Source: Sinorhizobium sp. 6-70 (lineage in GTDB: Bacteria; Pseudomonadota; Alphaproteobacteria; Rhizobiales; Rhizobiaceae). Taken from it: a DNA stretch of 64,000 nucleotides. The first letter of the stretch is position 1. Every line of letters begins with the position of its first letter. The notes beneath the pieces are model-generated. The model was not told the DNA's origin and searched no databases. It was given only the letters and a program-made list of their open reading frames with translations. Made by a program: the position numbers and the translations under genes. The stretch lies in the NCBI RefSeq assembly GCF_030124375.1, contig NZ_JASKLS010000012.1, positions 91,899-155,898 on the forward strand. Reading direction: 5' to 3'. Shown here piece by piece: positions 25,727 through 34,986 of the stretch.

Positions 25727-27928
25727 GAGAAAACTCTGCGGATCGATGTCGAGTTGCACGCTGATCGACCCCCTCTCCTTGGGCCCGCCAGCAATCATCG
25801 CCTTGACGAAGGCCTGCATGTCGCTGTTGCGTCGCCCATGGACGAGCAGACGGAAGCGGTGGCGCCCGCGGATGAGCGCGAGTGGCGCCTCGGCTGGACC
25901 GAGGATCGAGATGCCGTCGACGCGCGGGGCAGCCATACGCAGACTGCGCGCATGACTTTCCGCGTCATTACGGCTGTCGGCGGAGACGATGATCGAGGCC
26001 AGCCGGCCGAAGGGCGGCAGCGCGGCGCGTTCCCGCTCGTTGATCTCACGCTCGTAGAAGGCGTCCGAATCGCCCGAGACGATCGCCTGCATCACCGGAT
26101 GCTGCGGCTGATAGGTCTGCAGCAGGCCAAGGCTCTTCAGCCCCGTCCGCCCGGCGCGCCCCGTCACCTGCGAAAGAAGTTGAAACGTTCGCTCCGCCGC
26201 GCGCGGATCGCCGTTGGCGAGGCCGAGATCGGCGTCGACGATGCCGACCAGCGTCATCATCGGGAAGTTGTGGCCCTTGGCGACGAGCTGCGTGCCGATG
26301 ACGATATCCGCCTCGCCGCGTGCGATCGCCTCGAGTTCCAGTCGCAGACGTTTGACGCCCATCAGATCGGAAGAGAGCACGATCGTGCGCGCTTCGGGGA
26401 AATGCCGTTCGACCTCCTCGGCGATGCGCTCGACCCCTGGGCCGCAGGCGACCAGATGATCGAGTGTGCCGCATTCGGGGCAGGCTTCCGGCGTCCGCTC
26501 GGAATAGCCGCAATGATGGCACTGGATCTGGCCGCGGAAGCGGTGTTCGACGAGCCAGCTCGAGCAGTCCGGGCATTGGAAGCGATGGCCGCAGACGCGG
26601 CAGAGCGTCAAGGGCGCATAGCCGCGCCGGTTCAAAAACAGCAGCGCCTGTTCGCCACGGCCGATCGCCTTGCCGACCTGGTTGAGGAGCACCGGCGAGA
26701 TAAAGCCGCCGCGCTCGGGCGGATGGCGGCGCATGTCGACGACGCCGAGATGCGGAAGCGCCGCATCACCAAAGCGCGTCGGCAGGTGGATCGGCCGATA
26801 ACGGCCTACGTCGCCGTTCACCCGGCTTTCGACGGAGGGCGTTGCCGATACCAAGACGACCGGAAAGCCACCGATCCTGCCGCGCACGACCGCCATATCG
26901 CGGGCGTTGTAGAAGACGCGATCTTCCTGCTTGTAGGCAGGGTCGTGCTCCTCGTCGACGATGATCAGACCAAGATCCTCGAAGGGCAGGAACAGCGCTG
27001 AACGGGCGCCGGCGACGACGCGAACCGTGCCGGTCGTCACCTGCCGCCACACTTTCTCGCGCGTTCGCGGCGCGAGATCGGAATGCCATTCCGCCGGCTT
27101 TGCACCGAAGCGATCCTGGAACCGTTCGAGGAAGCTTGCGGTAAGCGCAATTTCCGGCAACAGGATCAGCACTTGCTTGCCGGCCCGCAGGGTTGCGGCG
27201 ATCGCCTCGAAATAGACCTCTGTCTTGCCGGAGCCGGTAATGCCGTCGATGAGGGAAACGGAGAATCTTCCCTCTTCCACCGCCGCCAGCAGATCGGCTG
27301 CGGCATCCTTCTGCGCGCCCTCCAGCCGGGGAGCGGCGAAATCGGGATCGGGCGGGGCAACAACGGGCGGCGGCGGCATGAAGACGGTCTCGAACACGCC
27401 CTGCGCGGTAAGGCCGTCGATGACACTCGAAGAAGCGCCTGCCGCATGCGCGAGTCCGGAGCGCGTCCAGGAAAAACCGTCGCTTGCCGCCGCGATAACC
27501 CTTTCACGCGCCGATGTCATGCGCTCCGGCCGCTGATCCGTCAGGCGCAATGCTTCCACCATCGGTTCCGGGTCAAAGGCCGTCGGCGCCCGCAACGCCA
27601 TGCGCGCGACGAGCCCCGGCGGCGTCACCGTATAGGCCGCCACCCAATCGAGAAAGGCCCGCATGTCGCCCGTGAGCGGCGGGCAGTCGAAGACCTTCTC
27701 GATCTGCTTCAGTTTCTTCGGATCGACCGTACCATCATCGGCGCCGTCCCAGACCACGCCCACGACAAGACGAGGGCCTAGCGGCACCTGCACGATCGAT
27801 CCCGGCTCGACCGCCATGCCATCCGGCACTACATAGGAATAGGCCTTCGGCGCCGGCATCGGCACCAGGACGGGCACGATGCGGCGGTCGGATACGGCCC
27901 CGAATAAATCGGTTGAATCAAGAGTCAT
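25724..27928 (-). CDS. priA: PriA: primosomal replication-restart helicase
   Basis: A 734-residue superfamily 2 DNA helicase. It has an N-terminal 3'-end-binding domain, motif I GSGKTEVYFEA, motif II DEEHD, motif III SATPSVES, and the paired zinc-binding Cys clusters CRVCGHRFQCPDC and CHHCGYSERTPEACPECG. It reloads the replicative helicase at stalled forks. The length matches the family. It is divergent from tal across 180 bases. The stop codon lies at the edge of a family B repeat. Confidence 0.95.
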   Translation of the reverse strand: MTLDSTDLFGAVSDRRIVPVLVPMPAPKAYSYVVPDGMAVEPGSIVQVPLGPRLVVGVVWDGADDGTVDPKKLKQIEKVFDCPPLTGDMRAFLDWVAAYTVTPPGLVARMALRAPTAFDPEPMVEALRLTDQRPERMTSARERVIAAASDGFSWTRSGLAHAAGASSSVIDGLTAQGVFETVFMPPPPVVAPPDPDFAAPRLEGAQKDAAADLLAAVEEGRFSVSLIDGITGSGKTEVYFEAIAATLRAGKQVLILLPEIALTASFLERFQDRFGAKPAEWHSDLAPRTREKVWRQVTTGTVRVVAGARSALFLPFEDLGLIIVDEEHDPAYKQEDRVFYNARDMAVVRGRIGGFPVVLVSATPSVESRVNGDVGRYRPIHLPTRFGDAALPHLGVVDMRRHPPERGGFISPVLLNQVGKAIGRGEQALLFLNRRGYAPLTLCRVCGHRFQCPDCSSWLVEHRFRGQIQCHHCGYSERTPEACPECGTLDHLVACGPGVERIAEEVERHFPEARTIVLSSDLMGVKRLRLELEAIARGEADIVIGTQLVAKGHNFPMMTLVGIVDADLGLANGDPRAAERTFQLLSQVTGRAGRTGLKSLGLLQTYQPQHPVMQAIVSGDSDAFYEREINERERAALPPFGRLASIIVSADSRNDAESHARSLRMAAPRVDGISILGPAEAPLALIRGRHRFRLLVHGRRNSDMQAFVKAMIAGGPKERGSISVQLDIDPQSFL

Positions 27929-28108
27929 TTTGCCGTGACCTTGCCACCGCTTTCAGTTAAAGAAAACTGCGCAGCGAACCGCTGCCTTGTGGATAGCAGG
28001 GTTTGTCACGGTTCCATCAGAGTTTCAACGCGCGCGGTTTCTGTCCGCGGATTTTCCGCCCGGCAGATATGCGCCCGAACGGCAATCATGCCCCAAGGAG
28101 AGACCTCC

Positions 28109-28762
28109 ATGAAATTTTTCGTTGATACCGCCGATGTGAAGGAAATCCGGGAACTGAACGACCTCGGCCTGCTCGACGGCGTCACCACAAACCCCTCGCT
28201 CATCCTGAAGTCGGGCCGCGACATCGTCGAAGTCACCAAGGAAATCTGCTCGATCGTCGAGGGGCCGGTATCTGCCGAAGTGACGGCAACCGAATACAGC
28301 GAGATGATGAAGGAGGCGGCGGCGCTTTCGAAGATCGCCGACAACATCTGCATCAAGGTGCCGCTGACGCTTGACGGCCTCAAGGCCTGCAAGGCGCTGA
28401 CCTCGGACGGCCACCAGACGAACGTGACGCTTTGCTTCTCGGCCAACCAGGCCCTGCTTGCCGCCAAGGCCGGCGCGACCTTCGTCTCACCCTTCATCGG
28501 CCGCCTCGACGACATCGCCTTCGACGGCATGGATCTCATCCGTGAAATCCGCCACATCTTCGACAACTACGGCTACGAGACGGAAATCCTCGCCGCCTCG
28601 GTGCGCACGGTCAACCACGTCAAGGAAGCCGCCCTCATCGGCGCCGACGTCGTCACCGCGCCGCCGGCGACGCTGAAGGCGCTCGTCAAGCACCCGCTGA
28701 CGGACAAGGGCCTCGAAATGTTCCTGGCCGACTGGGCAAAGACCGGCCAGAAGATCGGGTGA
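28109..28762 (+). CDS. tal: Transaldolase (short TalC/MipB-type)
   Basis: A 217-residue transaldolase of the short class, starting MKFFVDTADVKEIRELNDLG, with TTNPSLI and the Schiff-base lysine in ICIKVPLT (near residue 85). It transfers dihydroxyacetone units in the non-oxidative pentose phosphate pathway. The open frame extends upstream to 27935, but the ATG at 28109 with AAGGAGAG ahead gives the family N-terminus. A hairpin at 28792-28819 follows the stop. Confidence 0.93.
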   Translation: MKFFVDTADVKEIRELNDLGLLDGVTTNPSLILKSGRDIVEVTKEICSIVEGPVSAEVTATEYSEMMKEAAALSKIADNICIKVPLTLDGLKACKALTSDGHQTNVTLCFSANQALLAAKAGATFVSPFIGRLDDIAFDGMDLIREIRHIFDNYGYETEILAASVRTVNHVKEAALIGADVVTAPPATLKALVKHPLTDKGLEMFLADWAKTGQKIG

Positions 28763-28791
28763 TCGGTCGCGCTCCAGCGCGCAGAATTTGA

Positions 28792-28819
28792 AAGGCCTCG
28801 CAGCGATGCGGGGCCTTCG
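28792..28819 (+). terminator. Hairpin terminator after tal
   Basis: The arms AAGGCCTCGCA (28792-28802) and TGCGGGGCCTT (28807-28817) pair over a GCGA loop with one G-T wobble. The T-run is short, so termination strength is uncertain. Confidence 0.65.
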
Positions 28820-28857
28820 TGCATTCGGGTCGCGGTGCGTGTGCCGTTCAGATCTGC

Positions 28858-29772
28858 TCAGATCTGCCTGACCGACGGATCGAATACCGAATCGCTGTCG
28901 GCCGCGAGTTCGAAAACCGTATGTCTTTCCAGGGCACGCGTGACGTCTGCCGGATCGCCGTCCAGCGCTTCGGGCGCGATCAGATTGCCGACGCGAAAAT
29001 CGAAGAGGTCGCCCTTCTTGTTCAGGAGTTCATGGAACACCGTCATGTCGCGCAGTTCCGTCGACCATTTGGCGAACCAGTAGAAGAGACCGGAATTGCG
29101 CGCGCTCATATGCACCGGCAGGATCGGTAGGCCATATTTGCGCGCAAAACCGACGGCGGAACTCTTCCATGGGCGCTCGTTAAGGCACCCGTCGCCCCAA
29201 TAGGCGATGCGGCCCGAAGGGAAAAGCACGGTTGCCTTGCCCTCTTCGATAGCGCGATTGGTGACCTGCAGCGTTTCGCGAGCCTTGAGCTTGCTCTTGT
29301 ACTCTTCGCGCCATTCGACCGGAATGACCATCTCGACGAAGCGCGGATTGACCCTGATCGCGTCGCGATTGGCGAAGAACATCATGTCCGGCCGGCGGGA
29401 CTTCAAAAGATCGAAGACCGCTATGCCATCGGCAATGCCGGTCGGATGATTGCTGACAAGGAGAAAGCCGCCCCTTGCCGGAATCCGCTCTGCCTTGTCG
29501 ACGCGAATGTCGAGCGAAAGCAGCGAGCTCAGGTGCTCGAACGCCTGAAAGCCCGGCATGTTGGCGACGGCATCGGCGAATTCGATCGCCTTGCGATAGT
29601 TGAGCAGGGTGTAGAGAAAGGGCCGCATGGCCGGCCACAACGGGTGGCGAACGATCTTCCGGCCGCGTTCGGCGATCAGGGTATCGACGATATGGCCGGG
29701 CTGTCCCTGAGAAACCAAGGCAATGGCCTCAGCAAAATGCGCGAATCCGCCCCCCATGTCCCTTCTCGCCAT
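28858..29772 (-). CDS. PlsC-like 1-acyl-glycerol-phosphate/lysolipid acyltransferase
   Basis: A 304-residue lysophospholipid acyltransferase-family protein. The catalytic H-x4-D motif is present as NHPTGIADG, and the substrate-binding block appears as FPSGRIAYWG. It is longer than PlsC (about 240 residues) by an N-terminal stretch of about 100 residues. It probably acylates a lyso-lipid at the inner membrane; whether that is phosphatidic acid or a special lipid is open. The ATG at 29772 is preferred over a TTG at 29811. It is divergent from xerC. Confidence 0.8.
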   Translation of the reverse strand: MARRDMGGGFAHFAEAIALVSQGQPGHIVDTLIAERGRKIVRHPLWPAMRPFLYTLLNYRKAIEFADAVANMPGFQAFEHLSSLLSLDIRVDKAERIPARGGFLLVSNHPTGIADGIAVFDLLKSRRPDMMFFANRDAIRVNPRFVEMVIPVEWREEYKSKLKARETLQVTNRAIEEGKATVLFPSGRIAYWGDGCLNERPWKSSAVGFARKYGLPILPVHMSARNSGLFYWFAKWSTELRDMTVFHELLNKKGDLFDFRVGNLIAPEALDGDPADVTRALERHTVFELAADSDSVFDPSVRQI

Positions 29773-29924
29773 AGTCCCATCCGCGTTTGCTGACCGACCA
29801 TCGCAGTTCAATATGATCGAACAATGACAAATTCCAAGGGTGCGACAGCAAAAAGAAGTGCGTTAGCAAAAACATAAGACGCCCGGCGACATTGTGTACG
29901 GCACACGGAATCGCCGGAGCGATG

Positions 29925-30860
29925 ATGAACGAGCTTCTTGCAATTGGTCACCCCGAAGTCATGGCGGAACGCCAGCGCTGGCTGGCGAGCCTCACCCAGG
30001 AACGGCGTCTGTCCGCGAAGACGGTCGAGGCCTATGAGCGCGATACGCGGCAATTCCTGACCTTCCTGACCGGGCACCTCGCCGGACCGCCGCGCCTGGC
30101 GGATATCCGCAGTTTGCGCCCGGCCGACCTGCGCGGCTTCTTGGCGCAGCGACGCAAACACGGTGCGGGCGCGCGTACACTCGGACGCGGGTTGGCGGGC
30201 CTCCGCTCCTTCCTGCGCTACCTGGAGAAAAATGGTCTTGCCAACGCCGCGGGCGCCCAGGCCGTGCGCTCGCCGAAGCAGCCGAAATCGCTGCCGAAAC
30301 CGTTGACGGACGGCGAGGCGCTGAAGGTCGTCACGTCGGACGCGCAGCTTGCGGAAGAGCCGTGGATCGCAGCCCGAAACGCTGCCGTTCTGACGCTTCT
30401 CTACGGCTGCGGCCTGCGCATATCGGAAGCGCTTGCGCTGACACCCAACGATTTTGCCGGCGCCAGTTCTTCGTTGCGCATCAACGGCAAAGGCGGCAAG
30501 ACCCGAATCGTCCCGCTCATTGCCGCCGCGACCGAAGCCGTAGCCACCTACACCAGGATTTGTCCCTACCATCTCGCCGCCGATGCACCGCTGTTCCGCG
30601 GTGCCCGCGGCGCCACGCTGCAGCCGGCGATCATCCAGCGCGAGATGCAGAAACTGCGCGCCGCCCTCGGCCTTCCCGATTCGGCAACGCCGCACGCCCT
30701 GCGGCATTCCTTCGCCACCCATCTTCTGGCCGGCGGTGGTGACCTGCGCACCATCCAGGAGTTGCTCGGCCATGCCAGCCTTTCGACAACGCAGGTCTAC
30801 ACAGGCGTCGATTCGGCTCGCCTTCTGGAAATCTATGATCGCGCTCATCCCCGCGCTTGA
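29925..30860 (+). CDS. xerC: XerC-type tyrosine recombinase
   Basis: A 311-residue tyrosine recombinase with the full catalytic set: R165 (GCGLRISEA), K189 (INGKGGKT), H257 and R260 (HALRHSF), H283 (LGHASL) and nucleophile Y292 (TTQVYTGVD). The N-terminal SAM-like DNA-binding domain spans about residues 12-105. It resolves chromosome dimers at dif with XerD. Its place beside core genes near lpdA argues for the chromosomal XerC, not a phage integrase. Of two adjacent ATGs, 29925 has the better distance from GGAG. Confidence 0.9.
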   Translation: MNELLAIGHPEVMAERQRWLASLTQERRLSAKTVEAYERDTRQFLTFLTGHLAGPPRLADIRSLRPADLRGFLAQRRKHGAGARTLGRGLAGLRSFLRYLEKNGLANAAGAQAVRSPKQPKSLPKPLTDGEALKVVTSDAQLAEEPWIAARNAAVLTLLYGCGLRISEALALTPNDFAGASSSLRINGKGGKTRIVPLIAAATEAVATYTRICPYHLAADAPLFRGARGATLQPAIIQREMQKLRAALGLPDSATPHALRHSFATHLLAGGGDLRTIQELLGHASLSTTQVYTGVDSARLLEIYDRAHPRA

Positions 30861-31004
30861 ATTCGGCCCGCGCCTGAAAATCGGCCCGCCTGAAAATCGG
30901 CCAAGTACCGGATTAACCAAACCCGTTAAGGAACCCGTGACCATCGCGGCGTAGGGTTCGAGGGAGCATTCAAGGAAAGTAGAATCGTACAGAATCGGTG
31001 CCCG

Positions 31005-32090
31005 ATGACGACGTTTCCGATCTCAAAACCCGTTCGCTATCTTGTCGACAGGCTTGCAGACAGCGCCCTGTGGCTGATCGCGTCCCTGCATCTTCTGGTG
31101 CTCGCGAGCCTCATAACCGCACTGCTTTCGATCTCGGATGCGCGCGCTGCCGAGGAACCCGCCTGCGGCGGCAGCAACATCCTGACGGGACTGGAACAGT
31201 CGGACCCGACGCGGCTCGCCGCGCTGCGCCGGGAAGCCGACGCGGTCCCGAACGGAAAGGGCCTTCTCTGGAAAATCGAAAGCCAGGGGTCAGAACCCTC
31301 GTGGCTGCTCGGCACCATGCACGTCACCGATCCGCGCGTGTTGGCGATGCCGGAAGGTGCGGTCGACGCCTTTGCCAAGGCGGCCATCGTCATCGTCGAA
31401 TCGGACGAGATCGTCGACGACAAGAGGGCGGCGGCTGCGATCATGATGCGCCCGGACCTCACCATGTTTGCCGGCGACAAGACGATCAACGACTTTCTCC
31501 AGCCGGAGGATCGCACGCGCCTGGAAAGCGGTCTCAAGGAGCGGGGCATTCCGCTGCCGCTCGTCGCCAAGATGAAGCCGTGGATGATTGCAAGTTTCGT
31601 CGCGCTTCCGGCCTGCGAGATGTCGCGCAAGGCCGCCGGCGCGTCCTTCCTCGACAAGAAGCTGGCGGAGGACGCGCTCAGCGAGGGGAAGACGCTGAAG
31701 GGCCTGGAGACGCTGGTCGAGCAGCTTTCCGCGATGGACTCGCTACCCGTCGAGCTTCACCTGCAGGCGCTGATCGAAACATTGGCGCTTGGCAAGACGA
31801 TCGACGATGTCATGACGACGACGACTGATCTCTATCTTTCCGGCGATACCGGAATGATCATGCCGATGATGAAATCCGTTTCCTCGCAGACAGCGGCAAA
31901 GGACTTCGGTTTTGCCGATTTCGAGCAGCGCATCATCATCGACCGCAACAAGATCATGGCGACGCGTGCCGAACCGATCCTGAAGGGCGGCAACGCCTTC
32001 ATGGCCGTTGGCGCCCTGCACCTTTCCGGCGCGGAGGGCCTGGTCGAACTCCTGCGTCAACGCGGCTTCACCGTCACGCCGGCAAACTAG
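31005..32090 (+). CDS. TraB/GumN-family protein
   Basis: A 361-residue protein with an N-terminal membrane or signal segment (about residues 22-44, then SDARAAEE). It has the two hallmark motifs of the TraB/GumN (Tiki-related) fold: LLGTMHVTDPRV near residue 100 and FMAVGALHLSGAEGLVELLRQRGF at the C-terminus. Members are proposed metal-dependent peptidases of the envelope, but the function in rhizobia is not established. It follows xerC by 144 bases in the same direction. A RIME-like repeat follows downstream. Confidence 0.82.
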   Translation: MTTFPISKPVRYLVDRLADSALWLIASLHLLVLASLITALLSISDARAAEEPACGGSNILTGLEQSDPTRLAALRREADAVPNGKGLLWKIESQGSEPSWLLGTMHVTDPRVLAMPEGAVDAFAKAAIVIVESDEIVDDKRAAAAIMMRPDLTMFAGDKTINDFLQPEDRTRLESGLKERGIPLPLVAKMKPWMIASFVALPACEMSRKAAGASFLDKKLAEDALSEGKTLKGLETLVEQLSAMDSLPVELHLQALIETLALGKTIDDVMTTTTDLYLSGDTGMIMPMMKSVSSQTAAKDFGFADFEQRIIIDRNKIMATRAEPILKGGNAFMAVGALHLSGAEGLVELLRQRGFTVTPAN

Positions 32091-32127
32091 GCCGGGCTAA
32101 GGTAAGTGAGCCGGCTTCCCCCCGCTC

Positions 32128-32230
32128 GTTAGATCATTTCATTGTTTCATTGAAACAGTGAAACGATCTAACTCGTTGAAACTACGCAAATTCCGGACGG
32201 AAAACCGTTGCACACTTTTCCTGGAATTGC
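32128..32230. repeat. Family C composite palindromic repeat, full copy
   Basis: Two stem-loops lie in tandem. The first (32128-32172) has 22-base arms, GTTAGATCATTTCATTG... and ...GATCTAAC, matching at 20 of 22 positions. The second (32186-32230) runs from GCAAATTCC to GGAATTGC around CGGACGGAAAACCG. The second palindrome recurs alone at 38295-38338. The length of about 103 bases and the two palindromes are RIME-like. It lies between convergent genes. Confidence 0.8.
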
Positions 32231-32241
32231 TCTAGAATCGA

Positions 32242-32715
32242 TCAACGCCGCTCGTTCAGCTCGGCCAACAGTGCCGGCACGATGGTCTTGTGGAACGGCG
32301 TGACAGCCGCGAGGTAGATGCGGCCGAGAAAATTCCGGCGACGCACCAGGGTCGTGACACCGACCACCCGGCTGTCGGCCGGACCGTCACGAACCTCCAC
32401 GACGATGCGAAAATCCAGATGCCGGTCATCGAAGCCGAGAACGGCCTTGCGTTGGTCATCAAGCAAAATCGGAAAAAAACCGATCAGACCGCGATCCGCG
32501 TCAGGCGCATCGGTCTTCAGTCCGAACGGCGACACGATGCGGTTTCGAAGCACAAGAAGGGCACGGACCCAGGCCGGCAATTGACCAAGCATGCGCTGCG
32601 CCGCTTCGCCCGCCGTCAGCCGCTCATTCAAAATGAGAAGCTCGTAGCGATCCGCCCAGTCGGCTTCAGGCAGTATCGCGTTCGGGAGGGGAGCGGCGAC
32701 GCTTCGCGGTCTCAT
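32242..32715 (-). CDS. DUF2867-family protein
   Basis: A 157-residue soluble protein matching the DUF2867 family by length and by the run of conserved positions (ILPEADWADRYELLI, VSPFGLKT and TLVRRRNFLGRIYLAAVTPFHKTIVPALL). The family has no settled function; relatives are sometimes fused to NAD-binding epimerase domains. It lies 87 bases downstream of lpdA on the same strand and could be the last gene of that transcript. Confidence 0.75.
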   Translation of the reverse strand: MRPRSVAAPLPNAILPEADWADRYELLILNERLTAGEAAQRMLGQLPAWVRALLVLRNRIVSPFGLKTDAPDADRGLIGFFPILLDDQRKAVLGFDDRHLDFRIVVEVRDGPADSRVVGVTTLVRRRNFLGRIYLAAVTPFHKTIVPALLAELNERR

Positions 32716-32802
32716 GAACGATCCTCATATCGGTTCGTTCATGTTCGCGCCGCGTGCCGCCGCATGGCAGGGGGCCGCTTGTCGCAGCCCCCCGGCCAAT
32801 TG

Positions 32803-34209
32803 TCACATGTGGATCGGCTTGGAGAAGGTGGCGAGAGCCGCCTCCTTGACCGCTTCCGACATGGTCGGATGGGCATGGCAGGTACGTCCGAGGTCTTCCG
32901 ACGAACCGCCGAATTCCATCAGCACGGCGATCTCGTGGATCATTTCGCCGGCGCCGAAGCCGATGATATGGCCACCGAGCACGCGGTCGGTTTCCTTGTC
33001 GGCCAGGATCTTCACTAAGCCGTCCGTCTGAAGCATCGCGCGGGCGCGGCCGTTGGCGGTGAAGGGGAACTTGCCGACCTTGTAGGCGACGCCGGCGGCC
33101 TTCAGCTCCTCCTCGGTCTTGCCGACCGACGCCACCTCCGGCTGGGTATAGACGACGCCCGGGATGACGTCGTAGTTCACGTGGCCGGCCTGACCGGCAA
33201 TGATTTCCGCCACGGCCACGCCCTCGTCCTCGGCCTTGTGGGCAAGCATCGGACCGCGCACGACGTCGCCGATCGCGTAGACGCCGGTGATGCTCGTCTG
33301 GAAGTGACGGTCGATCTCGATCCGGCCGCGCGCGTCGAGCACGACTCCCGCCTTGGCGAGGCCCATATTCTCCGTGCAGGGCTTGCGGCCGGTGGCAACC
33401 AGCACGACATCCGCGTCGATCGTGGTCGACTCGCCGCCTTTGACCGGCTCGAAGGTGACCCGCGCGCCACTGCCCGGCTTCGAGACGCCGGTCACCTTGG
33501 CGCCGAGCTTGATGTCGATGCCCTGCTTCGTCAGCATGCGGTGCAGCTGCTTGGCGACTTCGCCGTCCATGCCGCCGAGGATCGTGTCGAGGAATTCGAC
33601 CACCGTCACCTTGGCGCCGAGGCGCGCCCAGACCGAGCCGAGCTCGAGGCCGATGACGCCGCCGCCTACGACGATCATGCTTTCAGGAACCTTTTCCAGC
33701 TTGAGCGCGCCGTCCGACGAGATGATGACCTTCTCATCGAACTCGAACTCGACGCCCGGTATGCCGGCGACGTCGGATCCGGTGGCGATGACGATGTTCT
33801 TCGCTTCGAGAACCTGCTCCTCACCCTTGTCGTTGGTGACGGAGACTTTGCCCTGCCCCAGGACCTTGCCGAGGCCCTGGAAGCCATCGATCTTGTTCTT
33901 TTTGAACAGGAACGCAACGCCGTCGACATTCGACTTAACGGTCGCGTCCTTGTGAGCCATCATCTTTCCGAGATTGAGCTTGGGGCTTGCGACCTCCACA
34001 CCCAGCGCATTAAGACCGTGCTGTGCGTGATGGAACATCTCGGAAGCGTGCAGCAAAGCCTTGGAGGGGATGCAGCCGACATTGAGGCAGGTGCCGCCAT
34101 AGGTGCTGCGCTTTTCGACCACGGCAACCTTCATGCCCAGTTGCGCCGCCTTGATGGCGCAGACATAGCCGCCGGGGCCGCTTCCGATAACGATGAGATC
34201 ATAAGCCAT
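32803..34209 (-). CDS. lpdA: Dihydrolipoamide dehydrogenase (E3)
   Basis: A 468-residue E3 flavoenzyme with FAD motif GSGPGG near the N-terminus, redox disulphide GGTCLNVGCIPSK, NAD site VVGGGVIGLELG and the C-terminal active-site CHAHPTMSEAV. It reoxidises the lipoyl groups of the 2-oxoglutarate dehydrogenase complex using NAD. The E1 (sucA) and E2 (sucB) genes lie upstream on the same strand, separated by five small genes. It starts 24 bases after the SDR gene. Confidence 0.95.
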   Translation of the reverse strand: MAYDLIVIGSGPGGYVCAIKAAQLGMKVAVVEKRSTYGGTCLNVGCIPSKALLHASEMFHHAQHGLNALGVEVASPKLNLGKMMAHKDATVKSNVDGVAFLFKKNKIDGFQGLGKVLGQGKVSVTNDKGEEQVLEAKNIVIATGSDVAGIPGVEFEFDEKVIISSDGALKLEKVPESMIVVGGGVIGLELGSVWARLGAKVTVVEFLDTILGGMDGEVAKQLHRMLTKQGIDIKLGAKVTGVSKPGSGARVTFEPVKGGESTTIDADVVLVATGRKPCTENMGLAKAGVVLDARGRIEIDRHFQTSITGVYAIGDVVRGPMLAHKAEDEGVAVAEIIAGQAGHVNYDVIPGVVYTQPEVASVGKTEEELKAAGVAYKVGKFPFTANGRARAMLQTDGLVKILADKETDRVLGGHIIGFGAGEMIHEIAVLMEFGGSSEDLGRTCHAHPTMSEAVKEAALATFSKPIHM

Positions 34210-34233
34210 TTGACAGTCCTTGTTTCAGGGCGG

Positions 34234-34986
34234 TTACCGACCGCCGCTGACGTTGAGAATTGCCCCCGTCACATAGGTCGCCTTATCCGACAGGAGATAG
34301 AGAATTGCATCGGCAACCTCGCCGGCCGTGCCGGGACGTTGCATGGGGATCGAGGGCGCCATGTCGCGGGCGCGGTCCGGCAGTCCGCCGGAGGCATGAA
34401 TGTCCGTATCGACGATACCGGGGCGCACCGCATTCACGCGAATACCCTCCGCCGCCACTTCACGCGCCAGGCCGACGGTGAAGGTATCGATGGCGCCCTT
34501 TGCGGCGGCATAGTCGACATATTGCCCGGGTGAACCCAGAATGGCCGCAACGGACGAGAGGTTGACGATCGAACCGCCACGCCCACCGTGACGCGTCGAC
34601 ATCCTGAGCACTGCTTCGGCCGCACAGCGGATGGAACCCGTCACGTTGACACGGAACATACGGTCCAGCCGTTCGGGAGAAATCTCGTCGATGCGCTGCG
34701 GCGGGCCGACGATGCCCGCATTGTTGACGAGCCCGTCGAGGCGGCCGAAGGCGGAGTCCACGGCGGCGAAGAGCGCCCTCACGCCGGCTTCTGAACCGAC
34801 GTCCCCTTCGACGGCAATCGCGGCGCTGCCCGCTGCCTCGACCGCACGCACCACCTCTTCCGCGGCCTGCCGGTTCGAGGCGTAGTTGACGGCGACACGC
34901 CAACCTTCGCTTGCCGCTGCGATGCAGACGGCGGCACCGATGCCGCGGCTGCCGCCCGTGACGAGAAGAACGCGCCCGTCGCTCAT
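34234..34986 (-). CDS. Short-chain dehydrogenase/reductase
   Basis: A 250-residue classical SDR with cofactor motif TGGSRGIG (10-17), NNAG (88-91) and the catalytic residues S144 or S145, Y159 and K163. Asn in VNYASNRQ after strand 2 leaves NAD/NADP preference open. The substrate is unknown. The ATG at 34986 overlaps the stop of the preceding gene by four bases (ATGA), which decides the start. It lies inside the sucB-lpdA interval. Confidence 0.87.
   Translation of the reverse strand: MSDGRVLLVTGGSRGIGAAVCIAAASEGWRVAVNYASNRQAAEEVVRAVEAAGSAAIAVEGDVGSEAGVRALFAAVDSAFGRLDGLVNNAGIVGPPQRIDEISPERLDRMFRVNVTGSIRCAAEAVLRMSTRHGGRGGSIVNLSSVAAILGSPGQYVDYAAAKGAIDTFTVGLAREVAAEGIRVNAVRPGIVDTDIHASGGLPDRARDMAPSIPMQRPGTAGEVADAILYLLSDKATYVTGAILNVSGGR

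Noticed and set aside
29925..30860. Phage or island integrase
   Set aside because: The recombinase has XerC length and sits among core genes with no tRNA, att repeats or mobile genes nearby.
30913..30929. CtrA box upstream of the TraB/GumN gene
   Set aside because: The two TTAA half-sites are nine bases apart, not seven, so the spacing does not fit the consensus.
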